Shown in pieces: positions 49,733 through 62,113 of a DNA stretch of 64,000 bases; the stretch's first letter is position 1, and each line of letters opens with the position of its first letter. The DNA is taken from assembly GCA_020055645.1 (NCBI GenBank), contig CM034548.1:37564296-37628295 (forward strand). Direction: 5' to 3'. The stretch is from Tomocerus qinae. Lineage: Eukaryota > Arthropoda > Collembola > Entomobryomorpha > Tomoceridae. A program made the position numbers and the translations under genes. The notes beneath the pieces are model-generated. The model worked only from the letters and a program-made list of their open reading frames with translations, did no database searches and was not told the DNA's origin.

Positions 49733-52700
49733 TTTCACTTTAGTCCTGTATCCTTTATTTCTTCCTTTTGGAGAAGTGGGATTTCTATGATCTTCAGCCG
49801 GGATGATGTTAGAGTGGTAGGTGCATGAAAAATGAAAAGCGATTTCACTCCAAAGTTCCAAGCCTTTTCAATTTGTCAAGCTTCAAGATGGAAAAGACTG
49901 GTGTTTCACGGCAAGACTTCTGTTCACGCTAGACTTGTAGTATGTTTGTTTCCAAGGTACTCTTGCATGCAGCAGAACTGTAAGGACAAAAGGGTTTCAG
50001 CTTCCGACAGCAGAATGTTTATCGATGCAAGAATTTTTTGCGAGGTGGAGGTATTTCTGCACAGGCAGTGTCAAAGGATTCAATTCATTTTTGTTAGGCA
50101 ACTTAATGTGTAGCGACTAGAGACGAAAATTGCTTGCAATGCATTTAATGTTGGCTATAAGCCATCACATTACACCCTTCCCTCCAACACTGTCTTTCAC
50201 TGTTTGAGTTTCTCCCCAAATTATTGTAGCAACTAAACAATTTTCTCAAAAGGTAAAATCTGAATTTTGTATTTAGGCTATTGAATTAATAAATGAGATA
50301 AAGGTTAGTCCTCCGTTTAAGATCTGATATAAGTCCTAGTTTCAAAAAGTAGCATAGTATAGTCACTATTACTTACAACAACTTTCTCAGTACCATTAAA
50401 GATTGTTCCAGTTTTATGTCTGTAGCCTAGACACCATTCTATTTTTGGAGTCCGCAGCTATACATTTTAATGGGAAATTCTTTATAGTTGATGGAAGTGG
50501 GAGCAAAAGCGAACGTCTGTTGAAATATAAAAGGATGAACTGAAAGTATTGTTAACTCAAGTCATGGTCCGACAGTATTTGCTTTCCCATCCAATTTACG
50601 TCTCTAGTGCACACTGTCTATGCAATTGCAGAAAATGCTTTTGCCGAGTCCACTCCCGTCGGCGACTAAGCTTTGCAGCACCAATCAGTAGTGAAAGTCG
50701 CGATCGATCATCGTATCACATGAGGAAATCAATACACTATTATATGGTATACTTATACTATTACGGATTAATTGTATCACTTTTAACTACCATTTAGATT
50801 AGAGAATGGCATTTGGTGAGTACACACAGAATATTGGAATTCATTAAACTGCAGAGCTTTCCAAACGACGGTGCTGGGGGAACTGGAAATGTAAATCGTT
50901 GATATGCGTCATTTTCTTCCTTTCCTCTTTCAGACCATTGTCAATATTGTTCCGACTTTTTGCAATGTCTCGATCTGGAATACAGATGTGTTTACCTAAT
51001 CAAAACTCATTTTTCTTGATACGACGAAATATTTTTGGTTGTCCGATGTCACATCACAGTCTACTGTTGAATCTACGTCAGCATTGCATTACATTATGAA
51101 TTGGTGGGAATGAAATGTCTAGTTGGATAAGTTTGTTTTGTGTGAAGGAGAGAATAAATAATACGTGGGAAAGGAAGCTGTTGCAAATTTCTCAATATGT
51201 ATGCATATAGGTACTTACAGAAATGTGCACATATGCATGAAGATGATCTAGTAGAGCAGAAGAAGAAGGTTCGTTGAGCAAAATGTATATTATTATTAGT
51301 ACTGTCAACTGAGAGGCGTCTATCGTGTCGTAACAAAGTTTGACAGTGTAAATGTTGACATTCTAAAATAAGTTGTCAATGGAAGGAAGAGAAGTCGTAG
51401 TCGTCGTCGCAGCTAAGGAAATTGGAGGAAGAAGTTGCTCGTTTGGTATATAGCTCGAGGGATAGATCAGCTTTCTTGGCAGAACTGAGTGAGTCTGGAG
51501 CACAGAGATAGGGATGCTGGAAACGACAAAGAAAAGGTACAGTTTGTGATTGTAGAGAAGTATTTGTATATAGGGACACAGGAATGTGCTCAATAGTATG
51601 TGGGACTGTGTGGGAGAAACGGGTCATTCAGATATATTTTCATTGAGTCGCTCCACAAAGCTCTCCTCTGTCAGGCAGTTGGTTAGAGATCTGAGAGATG
51701 TGGACAATGGATAAACCTTTGTTAAATTAAGTCTGTTTCTGAGTTTATAATTCAAATATTTGCAATAAACGTTCCAGCGGCTGAGACACAGCAGGGATTC
51801 ACATGTACATATAGCTAAATTGCTACTTCACATTATTATTAGTGCAATTGTGGACATAACTCTATTAGGATGCCATGGATGAGAACACTCGCACTGCGTA
51901 CTATAAATTGGGAGTAGGAGGACGTCCATTTGATTAATGTAGTTCGAGCAGAGACAAAGAGTTCATTATTTGTAACAAACAGCAAGTAACGGTACTATAA
52001 TGTGGTAGTATACAGATAGTAGGAGATGGGAGGATGGCAATTTCTTTCAGGACGTGTACGGCACAACAGAACACAATCACTAAGTCAGTAGAATTGGGTT
52101 GCAGATTGCAATTCCGCCACAATTAAGGCTCTGAGCGAGTGAGGAAAAATCTTTGATTTGCTACATGTAGCCAGTCATTGGTGTTGGTTGGGAAGGATAT
52201 TATTGCTGATATTATAAGCGAGATAGAAAGAATGGAGAGGAGGACGACGAAGAGTTGATTTGGCTTAATTTATTGAGTTTAGTATACTTGAGCTGATTGT
52301 GTGTGACTGAAATGAACTGATGTACGTAATGCAAAGTCTAGAACTCTTGGGTCGAGAAGCCAGGCCACTACTTACTCACCAGCCAGACTCCCTCTCGCTA
52401 CTTGACTCACTTGCAATTGTAGCACGGAGGCAAGTCGCAATTTCAAAAAGACATATCACTCTAGCAGCCGTCCTCGTCACGTCACTACTTTTATATAAGT
52501 AATCGTGATAACGACTTACCGGGACAGTCATTACGGTTTTGTTTCTCAACTTTCCAGCTCCACGAGAAGTTCCAATCTAATGCCAAGAGACACACTCGCA
52601 GAAATCCAAGAAGCCCAATAGACGGATGGAGGTTGGGTAACCACGACCCGAGCAAACCACACGGCCCCTGGAGAACAATAATAAATGACACATCCTTTAA

Positions 52701-55700
52701 TCAATATTCACTCGAGATGACCTTTTATTATTTTCAGACACTTTGCCCTACTATACTTTGTAACTCAACCTCACATCACACAGACTTGCTACTAATTACA
52801 CCCCAACCACCGACGGACGCACATTAAACTATCACACACACTCCTTTGTCTTTCACTCTGTAATTACACCCCAACTTCATCCCCATTTTTCATTTTCCTA
52901 TCACCTTTAAATGTCCTCAAACATAATAGAATCTCTTTGACTATAATTCTTCTTCGAATATATCTACCTTAGGTTTTATAGTATGATACCTATACTCAAG
53001 TATAAAAAACCAACTGAAATTATCTATATACTATAAACCTTATTATTGCTATTCCACTATAAAGGACATAAATAGCAATCTTTTAATCCTGAGTCGTTTC
53101 CAAACAAGGAAAACAACTGACACTGGGAACTACGGTAGCATAAATTATGAATAACTGTGCACGCACTTTGACATTGACAATTATATTAAATTGCAAAATG
53201 AAAATCCACTGTCACAATGACAAATGAGTAGCAGTCTCAAAGCAGAAGAAAATGTCAGTGGATAATGAATGGGATAAAGATAAACCACCACTACTTATGT
53301 ACACTACATTGCCAGACGATATCTCCCAAGCACGCTTTGAGAACCTATCTACACGTACCAAAAGAAAGCAGTAGTAATGATGAAAATGATAAGAAAAGAA
53401 TAAAGATTCGGTGACTTGACTATAGGAGGTACTACATTCTTATACCATCAACATCATGACATGACTAGCTGTATTATTTGACTGAAGATAACTTGATGAT
53501 ATCAACTTGGCTACGTGGACAAGGCAAGATAGATTATTATCAGCTTTGATATAATATTGTATATTGTTCTCATGTATAAACCAAGCAACGTCAATCTCTG
53601 GCAAGATTCATATATATTATACAAATTAGACTTAAAAATGCCTAAGTTATCTCAATCATTTCAACATGACACCCGTGGAAAGCAAAGAAAATGGTTAAAC
53701 AGAGATTTTTGACATTTTCATGGCATTTACAAGTGTAGAAAATGGTAAAGAGGTCGAAAGATAAAACTTTTTTCTACAATATAGTAGAAATTATCCCAGA
53801 AAAATTATGCAATTTCTTTTTTTGCAAAAATTAGCCTTGAGTGTTAAAACCAGCAGTTGATTATAACTCTTAACTTATATCTAACGATATCGTCAGCGAT
53901 GTCAAATAAAACTAGTAATCGTAACCCAATACACAAAAGTTGTTCATTTAAGAGCCTGAGACAGGATTAATGACTCTCATCGTTCACTCAAAGATATATG
54001 GGTAGGAGTCAGTGTCAATTTTGAACTGTCAACTCAATCATAAGAAAATGTCGAAAAGCAATTCCTTATAAACAAAGCATTTAGTCTTTCACTTACAATG
54101 ACACTATAATCCGAACACGGAAAACTGTCTTAAACGTCGCGAAAAATAAAAGTGCCATTTTAACCCTATAGCCCAGTCTTCCTATTTGCTTTCAATTGGT
54201 CACCTATAAGTAGCACTTTTGACTGCTTTTATTAGACGATATAATTCAAACCTTGTGGTGTAGTAATGGTTCAGGCTATAATATGTCAAGTGGAGAAGAA
54301 ATGGTAGGAAAATAATAGAACGGTTTCACAAGCACCTGCTATTTATTTCCAAATGTCTGCACGGTGGTAAATGTGCCATGAATTTTGAGTATTATTACTA
54401 AAACTATATTTTTGGCCTGACGCTGGTTTAATTTTATTACCTAATTTTGCACGTTCCGCCGGCCTTCAGAAAATTGTAAGTTATTACCCACAGACAGGGA
54501 TCGCACCCTTTTTAAATTAACTTTATGTATATGACTGCTTCTAACATGCACAACTCCCGAGTTTCTCCTCGAGTTATTAATTGCTACCTTAAATGAAAAT
54601 ATTATATCTGAACAAAATAGTGGAAATTGTTAAGGGCAACAACGTATGTGAATATATCTCGTCCAGAACAATACAATCAATGTATACAGTACTACAATGA
54701 ATGGAGGAACTACCTCGGAACTGTGAGAGAATAACCTTAAACTCCCCAAAATATCCTCGATTGGAATTTGCAATGTATAAGAGTTGGGAATTACAAACTG
54801 GAATTAACTGGATTGTCTGATGTCTGACTACATTTGCCTTTATAAAAGTAGGGAAGACTTTTTCTGGATTCCGGTCTACCTAAGTGTCTCTTCTCCGAAA
54901 GACAAATATAGCAAGAAATGGCGAGTTGCTATTACGGAGAATAAAAATATATCTTTCTCTTTTCACAGATTGGGAAAAAAGTAGCAGCATGCATAGCATA
55001 CCATGGGAAGCTGTAATTGGAGAACCACTGCAAAAGGATCTTCTTAGCTTATGAGTAGTTATTAAAAATTAACTAAAAAGTAATAAAATAAAGAAGTTGG
55101 TGTTTGATTTATTTTTATGCTTAGAATGGGTAAGAAGCAATCTACATGTTAGTAATAAAGCAGTGACTGCAATATGGTTGAATAAAATGAATAGAATACC
55201 ACATATCGAGTAAATAAATCTAGTGCCTATAAAGATATATGATCCTACGCCCTAGTTAGTTACCCAAAAAAAAGACAAAACAAAAGTCAATAAATAACAG
55301 AATGCAAAGATTCCAAAGTCTGTTTTGAATAAATTCTATGCATAGAAAGGAATTCCTATTTGTATTCGTCTGTTTCTACGTGTTCTTGAGTCTTCGGATT
55401 TCGGAGTCTTCTTGGTAAACGATTTATTAATCTACAAGAAACCCCAATCCTTTCCTCTAGAGAGGTTTGAGCCATAAATTGATGTGAAATCAAGACAAGT
55501 AAAAAATGATAATAATTTACAGAGCATAAACAGGAGTAGAAGAGATTGCATTGTGTTCTATCTATGTATTGTTACGTAAACATCAAGAAATGTAGTACTA
55601 CACTGGCGTACACAAAATACAATGCAAATCAGAAATGACTTACACTACTTAAGTATAGCTTGGTAGCAGTGACTCCAAACTCCAATCTGAGTAATGTAAA

Positions 55701-55900
55701 TGTACTCCCCAATAATAGTAAATAGATACTGCTTCTACTGCTAAGTCGTGTATAGGAAGAAAGTCTATACAGATGAATACAATACAGACAGAGTTAAGTA
55801 TATGGCGTAGGTGTACCTTTGTAATGTATTGTGTGGTGTCGGGGTGGGTGAATTTATATCGATAGTGCTTTGATCGTAAGGAGTGAAATAGTCGAATAAT
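49733..55900. other. Upstream region of the Ig/FN3 gene, no gene recognised
   Basis: AT-rich sequence with no supportable coding region. TATA-like motifs occur on the plus strand (TATAAAAGG near 50528, TTTATATAAG near 52490, the latter after a CRE-like GTCACGTCAC), but no convincing gene follows either. Untranslated first exons of the Ig/FN3 gene may lie here. Confidence 0.5.
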
Positions 55901-55934
55901 GTTGTTATCTGGTGGAGCAAGCAAGGAAGTAACG

Positions 55935-56345
55935 AAACATAACGTACCTAGCAAATGACTTGACTCAAGACTCAACTGACTCCAGCTCGGATCCTGGGAT
56001 GAGCCAAAAGCAAACTGATCTGAAGAGGGACTCAACGTTCCTTGCTCATCGTCAGAAGGACTGATGCAATGCAATGAAAGTGGAGAAAGCACAAGAAGCT
56101 AATATGCACGATAAAGATAAGCTGGAGGGAGGTAAGGGTCGAACCCGGTTGGCCCAGCTCTACGAACAGACTCCAGACTTTCGACCAGGAGCCTTTCACA
56201 GACACACGGTATCAGAACGCTCGCTAGAAACATACTGTGCTGGATCTGGTGTGTCTGGACTTACTCCAGGAGAGAATTTCGGAGAGAGGAGAGAGAGTAC
56301 CAGACTCTGCCTACCCGAATCCCTCAAATGCTACCAGCTTTGACA
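55935..56345. other. Relatively GC-rich island with open frames on both strands
   Basis: Base composition rises here compared with the flanks. On the minus strand an open segment reads SPSDDEQGTLSPSSDQFAFG and continues acidic and Ser-rich to a strong donor (CTAG|GTACGT, exon end at 55948). On the plus strand 56074-56343 is an open frame of 89 codons from an ATG to TGA. Neither matches a family I know. It may be an exon or promoter-proximal region, for example an untranslated or alternative first exon of the minus-strand Ig/FN3 gene. Confidence 0.3.
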
Positions 56346-59300
56346 AACTCCGTCGACTCGGCGCTATCACCCTGCAGTTTTCTCTTGTTATGTGCTAACT
56401 TACATGGTAAGCCGAAGCCACTGCACTTTTACGACGACCCTTCCTACCTCCTACACTACACTTATAATATAATACCCTTCTACTACTACTCACAACGTTA
56501 CAGTACATACACTAAGCTATAATATGCTTACATACTACTACTTCCGACATATTATATACTATATATATTTCATTATGCTTTTATGCATGTACACAAGAAC
56601 CAGGCCTACGTCTATGTTCTCTATCTCTTACAATGTGAACAGCATGGGTCCAACTTTCCCCGAATTCGGTTCGGCGCATTGGAATCGAATCTATCTCTTC
56701 TGTGTAGCATAACCACGAGCTAGACCTGGGTCACTGCTCTCCCCTTTCATTATACCAAGTAACAGAGCCGAAACGAGCAAATATTATTATACCGCAAGGA
56801 AAGAGTCAGTGCCAGTCTAAGGCTCGTATTAGCATCTTTTACTTACATCTAACCAGTGGATGCCGGCTACACTTGCATCATTTACATTGCTTTCTCTATC
56901 TTTCCCATATATTGTCCTATTGCAAAACACTGATTTGAAGGTCTGCCTAAATTTTAAACAATAATTACTTCCTTTTGTATGTTGCATTACATTTTATAGA
57001 AGAACCATTCATGTGGCTACTATTATAGTACCAAATTATACCATAGGCACTTGTATTTATTCTCCTTTAGGAATGCCTTGCACTGCTGGACCGAATTTGC
57101 GACATTGAACTTGGCTTGGAAAGAAAATGCTTCATAAATAATGAAACAAATACATTTTGTATTCAACTGTGCATGATATGCATGCGCAGCTAATTCTACC
57201 TCATAAACGATAGTTTGATGAATTAATCATTCTTTTACGTAATGCTTATTTGCTAGAATGAAACAATAAAACGAGTGAAAGTCCTTTTACTAGTTTAGAC
57301 ACAAAGGCTTAAAAGACATAAAATTTTGGAAAGCCATTCGCTCTTCGTGGCTTTAAATGCTTACAAATGAATAATTGGTAGATTTGTTGAATCAAATATC
57401 TTGTTTTTATTTCCTAGGGCTTCCATAGTATACACTTGCTATTCTATGGATGGAGGAGTACATAGGTCAATTCCAGACTTGTAATTTGTAGACAAGTAGG
57501 AAACCAACAAAAATGAGCAATAAAACCCTGCAAGTGTAGGTTTTGTGCAAAAATTGGACAGTGAGGGCAATGAAGCAGTCTTTTACGAGAGCCTATATAA
57601 TACCCATCAATCCTCTGCACCTCCAGTTTGAGAATTTAGATCAGTTTCCCAAAACAGGCTTCACTCGTATAAAATGAAAAAATAGAGTAAGTAGGTAGCT
57701 ATACAGAATAGCTAAAATGCCCGATGTTACACAATAGTTCTCCTTGCACATACCTATAGTGATAAATCTTTAGTATGGGAAGATAAGTGTTTGATATGCA
57801 GCAGTATGGCGAGAGAACAGGAGCACTAGTCCAGAAGGTACATTAATTCAAAACATAACCCAAAGCAACGAGTATTGAAGTTGTGTGGGCCAATATCGCT
57901 AGTTACTTATTGTGTCAGGTTTACACAAAGGGTCTCGTTTGTAGTTTAGTGAAAGAAAGCAATAACTCGTATAGAAGTGAGGAGATAAGAGAGCTGGGTC
58001 GGACTGAGGGAAATAGTGACTCTAAATGCAATTAATACCGTATATAAATAGTAGAAAGTATAGGGACAGGTTTAAGTCAGGTCTGATATCGAGGCGAGAG
58101 TGTTGAGTTATCTGGAAATTTAATATGTACATCTTAGAGTGAAAACGAACACGGATAGTGAATAACAGGCTTTGTTGTTGTGGCTGTGGGCAGCTTCGTA
58201 CTACTATTAATGGAGAAAATACATTTGCATAAGTAAAGCAAAGTAATGCACACGTTCCTTAGTACATGCATACACAACACACTCCACACTTTATTTCTTT
58301 TCCTCTTTGCTAATATTTACACTGTCAATATCGATCCGAGTAGAGTACGAAGACGGCAAGGCATGTGGCAATGAAACTATATAAACTACATATATAAATA
58401 TTATAGATATAAGAATATAAATAGCGCAGTGAAATATTATAGTAGGGCTGGTCGTCCTCGTGTAAGTACACATGCAAGCAATGGGACTTTACAAAAGATA
58501 GTCCTTAGAACAGTTCAGCTGGACAGATATCATTATGTGATAAAGAACTACAGTTAACTAGCACGTAGTCTGAAACTATATAGATCCCAGCTTTCCCTAC
58601 TACCAGGATAATATTATAGGGTAAGCAATAAACCAAAGTGCTCACGAGGCAAAGTCTCGAGAAAACAGAGCTGACAATGAACATAGAACTGCTCCACACA
58701 CAAACGCCGACTACCCCAAAAACCTTTCTCACTTATTGTTTGTTTGTCCTTAAACGACTAACGTATTAGATACTAAGATATATCTATAATCCATGAACCG
58801 AGTTAGTAGATGCCAAATAAGTAATTGTAATTGTATTGAAACATTGTACTAACACAACATTCGAAGTAGTCAAGCAAAACCGATTTCCTTCGATTGTCCC
58901 ACTACTGCATTGCTGAGAACTTTTACACTATCCACAATACACGCTTAATACACCTCATTCTACATAAAATCATTCCTAGTCTTTGTCACACCGTTGCATT
59001 ACTCAATGTCAGCTTTCTCCCTAAAAATATCATTATGCATAGTACTTGCGCGCCTTTCTACTTACCCATAAATTATTACTACCCTAACTTACTACATTTT
59101 TTAAATCTAAAAATATGATTCGCCTCATATTTCAACCACAACTTTACATTATCTACACTATTCAAACTGAATTAATAAAAAATTCTGTCCCAAATTGCGA
59201 TATTAGTATACAGCTGAAAAAGTATTACCGAATAACACTACTTTTACCGAATACTAATAAACTGTTGGCAACAGGCGTATACGCAGGATCGAAGCGGGAG

Positions 59301-59655
59301 ATTTAAAAAAAAATTCTGATGGTCTGGTTGTCCTTCGATAATAAAATGCACGCATATTTTGGAACGACATAACTTGTTTCAAATCTGCTTTTTGCATATG
59401 GTAGCACATGTATTCAGCCACAATCAGTTATCATTAGAATCAAGGCAAATAGACAGATTTCTGTCTCTTCCTCCCCCCATCCCCTGCCCGTATCAGGTGG
59501 GTTCTGTAGAGAAAGTCCTATAAAATAGTTTGAAATTTTATATGGGACTTTCTTTTGAATTAGTCCCATTCCGGAATCCCATTCCTGTCCCAGATCAAAC
59601 TGCAGGTAGTCATGAATATCCACCCTTCAGGAGTCAATTAACACCAAGCTAAATA
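56346..59655. other. Stretch without recognisable features
   Basis: No coding region, RNA gene or clear repeat could be supported. Open frames are short and rich in residues encoded by AT-rich codons. Confidence 0.5.
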
Positions 59656-59659
59656 GTGA

Positions 59660-60620
59660 TATCTTGTCGATTTTGTAGATTCCACGATAAAATGTTTATT
59701 CCAAATAGTTAACTTCAATTCTTCACCATGTGTCAACATGCAGAACTAAATCAATTCCTAGTAGACTGTAAAGCTGGAAAGAATGGAATATGTCATTTAA
59801 TATTGAGTAGGGATGCATTCGGCAAGTCAGCTGGAAATACAAATTCAATATAGTAACGCGACTTAAACAATACCTAAATAGTAATATCTTGTCGATTTTG
59901 TAGATTCCACTCACTACGCCATCTAAAATCCAGGGTTATAGTTGGAGTCTTTGGTCCAACAGTCTGGGCAGGAGTTGATGGTATTGGTATTAGAGTATTC
60001 ATATAAGTTTGGAGTCAACATGCAGAACTCAATCAATTCCGCACCAGGTGACTGTAAAGCTGGAAAGAATCGAGTATCACGATTAGGATTATACCCGATG
60101 AATAATTTTTTGGATTTCAATACAAATTGAATATAGTATTGTGATTTAAACAATACCTAAATAATGATTTGTGACAACTCTAGTTAACTGCACTCAGCAC
60201 TGATGAATCCCACACGTGTATTTATAATGAAGTGACGATGGAAGACCATTTCCATTATATTTTGACAATTTTTACGATAAAATGTTTCAAACTAATCACA
60301 ACCCAATCAATTCCGCACCAGGTGACTGTAAAGCTGGAAAGAATCGAGTGTCACGATTAGGATTATACCCGATTAATAATTTTTTGGATTGCAATACAAA
60401 TTGAATGTAGTATTGTGATTTAAACAATACCTAAATAGTGATTTGAGATAATTGTAGTTAACTGCACTCACCACTGATGAATCCCACACATGTATTCATA
60501 ATGAAGTGAAGATTGACAACCATTTCCATTATATTTTGACAATTTTCACGTTAAAATGTTTCAAACTCTTATATTTTGACAATTTTTACGATAAAATGTT
60601 TCAAACTGTATTTAACTAAT
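59660..60620. repeat. Three diverged copies of a roughly 280-bp unit
   Basis: The core AATCAATTCC followed by GACTGTAAAGCTGGAAAGAAT recurs at 59749, 60031 and 60305, spacings of 282 and 274 bp. Copies two and three are longest and closest (ATCGAGTRTCACGATTAGGA is shared), continuing into AACAATACCTAAAT and a CACTGATGAATCCCACAC block. A further piece, GACAATTTTTACGATAAAAT, is present near 60265 and 60578, with a near copy between them. GATATCTTGTCGATTTTGTA occurs at about 59660 and 59885. This is a local tandem duplication without coding content. Confidence 0.75.
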
Positions 60621-61716
60621 CACAATGGACAAAAATCCTCTTCTTTAGCCAATTTTCACTTTTGGGTTACAATGCAGTGACAATATTGTTGCAATGAAAC
60701 GAAAATTGTATTCAACTAATCGTTGCTCTAGAGAAGCTATTTTATATTGCATTTGTCTCCCGCAGTTTCAGAGCATGTTAATACCAGCGCGGTGTGTAGT
60801 CTCTTAGATAGCTCAGCTCATTCACAGTCCTCTATGTTATACGCTGTCTGTCTCACCTGCCGTACTATTACTGTCTGCCTCACCTGCTGCACTTTTATAA
60901 TTTCCACAAAGCAGGGGATGCGTCGAATTTGAATTTTAATGATAACTGGTTGATCCTGAATATATATGCTACCATATGCAAAAAACAGATTTGGAATAAG
61001 TTATGTCGTTGCAAAGATATACGTGCCAATAAAACACCCATAAAATTAGTGGACGTCCAGACGACCAGACGACCAGACGATCGCCAGAGTGACAGCGACA
61101 AATTCATAAGGATACTAAGCAAAGCTTCGATCCTAATAACTCAGTTTTTGTGCCATCCTAACAAAGTGACTAATCCACTAATCCTAGATATACTGCAGGA
61201 ACATGGTACATTTGCACACAACTACACATACTACCTATGTATATGATGCATATTTATAACAAGGAATCAAAAGGTTTACGAATACGAAAATACGAACTTT
61301 AAAAACACATTGGGTATTGTGCTATTATTATGAAGCAAAAAAATGCTAAAAATGAAATTTGTTGTTTAACAATCTTTTTCCTGATCTCCAACACTACAAT
61401 TTATGTCTTTAACACTTGAAATACACCCATTTTAGGGTTACTCTTTTAGTTTGCTTTCATTGGTATATTTCTGCTTCAGTTTCAACATTATTACCAATAA
61501 ATACTCTATTCACACTTCCTCCTATGTATCGCATTTCTCGTTCAGAAATAAAATGGACTAGACTTTGTCCTAACCTCACTTTTACATGTAAAGTCATACT
61601 AAAAATGAAGAACAACGAATTATAACCTAGATATACTTTATATTTTCAAAGCGACGTTTAACTTAAGGGGTCCAAATTGACCCAAAATTGATCCAGTTAC
61701 CCCGACTTAAAGTAAA

Positions 61717-62113
61717 GGTGCATGGAAACGAAAATGATTTCTCGACTATCATATTTGCCAGTAACTTTTTTTTGGAAATTCACCAAGGATCTGAGACCAC
61801 TGGTCCTACGGCCATACAGTAAATTTTAAAAAATTCTTCGAGCCCTATTTTTCAGAAGTTATATTGAAAATTCCACATTTTGGGCTTTGAATTGAAGATA
61901 TAAATTCGCAATATATAATACACAAAAAACACACATTTTTCGGTTTCAAACGATGTTCAAGTCGAAGACCAAAATGTGGAATTTTCAATATAACTATTCA
62001 GAATTAGTTTCGAAGAATTTTTTAAAAATTATTGTACCGCTGTAGGACTAGTGGTCTTAGATCCTTAGGGAATTTCCAAAAAAATTTACGAATTTTTCCG
62101 ATTCCCATATACC
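61717..62113. mobile_element. Palindromic element of about 400 bp
   Basis: Left and right halves are inverted copies, well conserved over about 125 bp. For example, GGAAATTCACCAAGGATCTG on the left corresponds to GGAAATTCCCTAAGGATCTA in the complement of the right, and TTATATTGAAAATTCCACAT is identical in both. Outer tips GGTGCATGGAAACG / GGTATATGGGAATC are weaker, and the left arm has an extra stretch of about 23 bases. No target duplication is visible. It is probably an old long-TIR MITE. Confidence 0.65.

Noticed and set aside
50526-50797. TATAAAAGG followed by a 78-codon ATG frame
   Set aside because: The spacing suits a promoter and start, but the translation (Cys/Arg then Tyr-rich) matches nothing and ends in AT-rich noise.
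52470-52500. CRE-like GTCACGTCAC followed by TTTATATAAG
   Set aside because: It is attractive as a core promoter but no gene follows on the plus strand.
56125-56160. tRNA-like B box (GGGTTCGACCC on the minus strand)
   Set aside because: The T-stem does not pair correctly and no A box or acceptor stem is present.
60929-61246. 105-codon plus-strand frame
   Set aside because: It has an ATG start but no recognisable domain, splice context or neighbours, and includes a small CCAGACGA tandem repeat.
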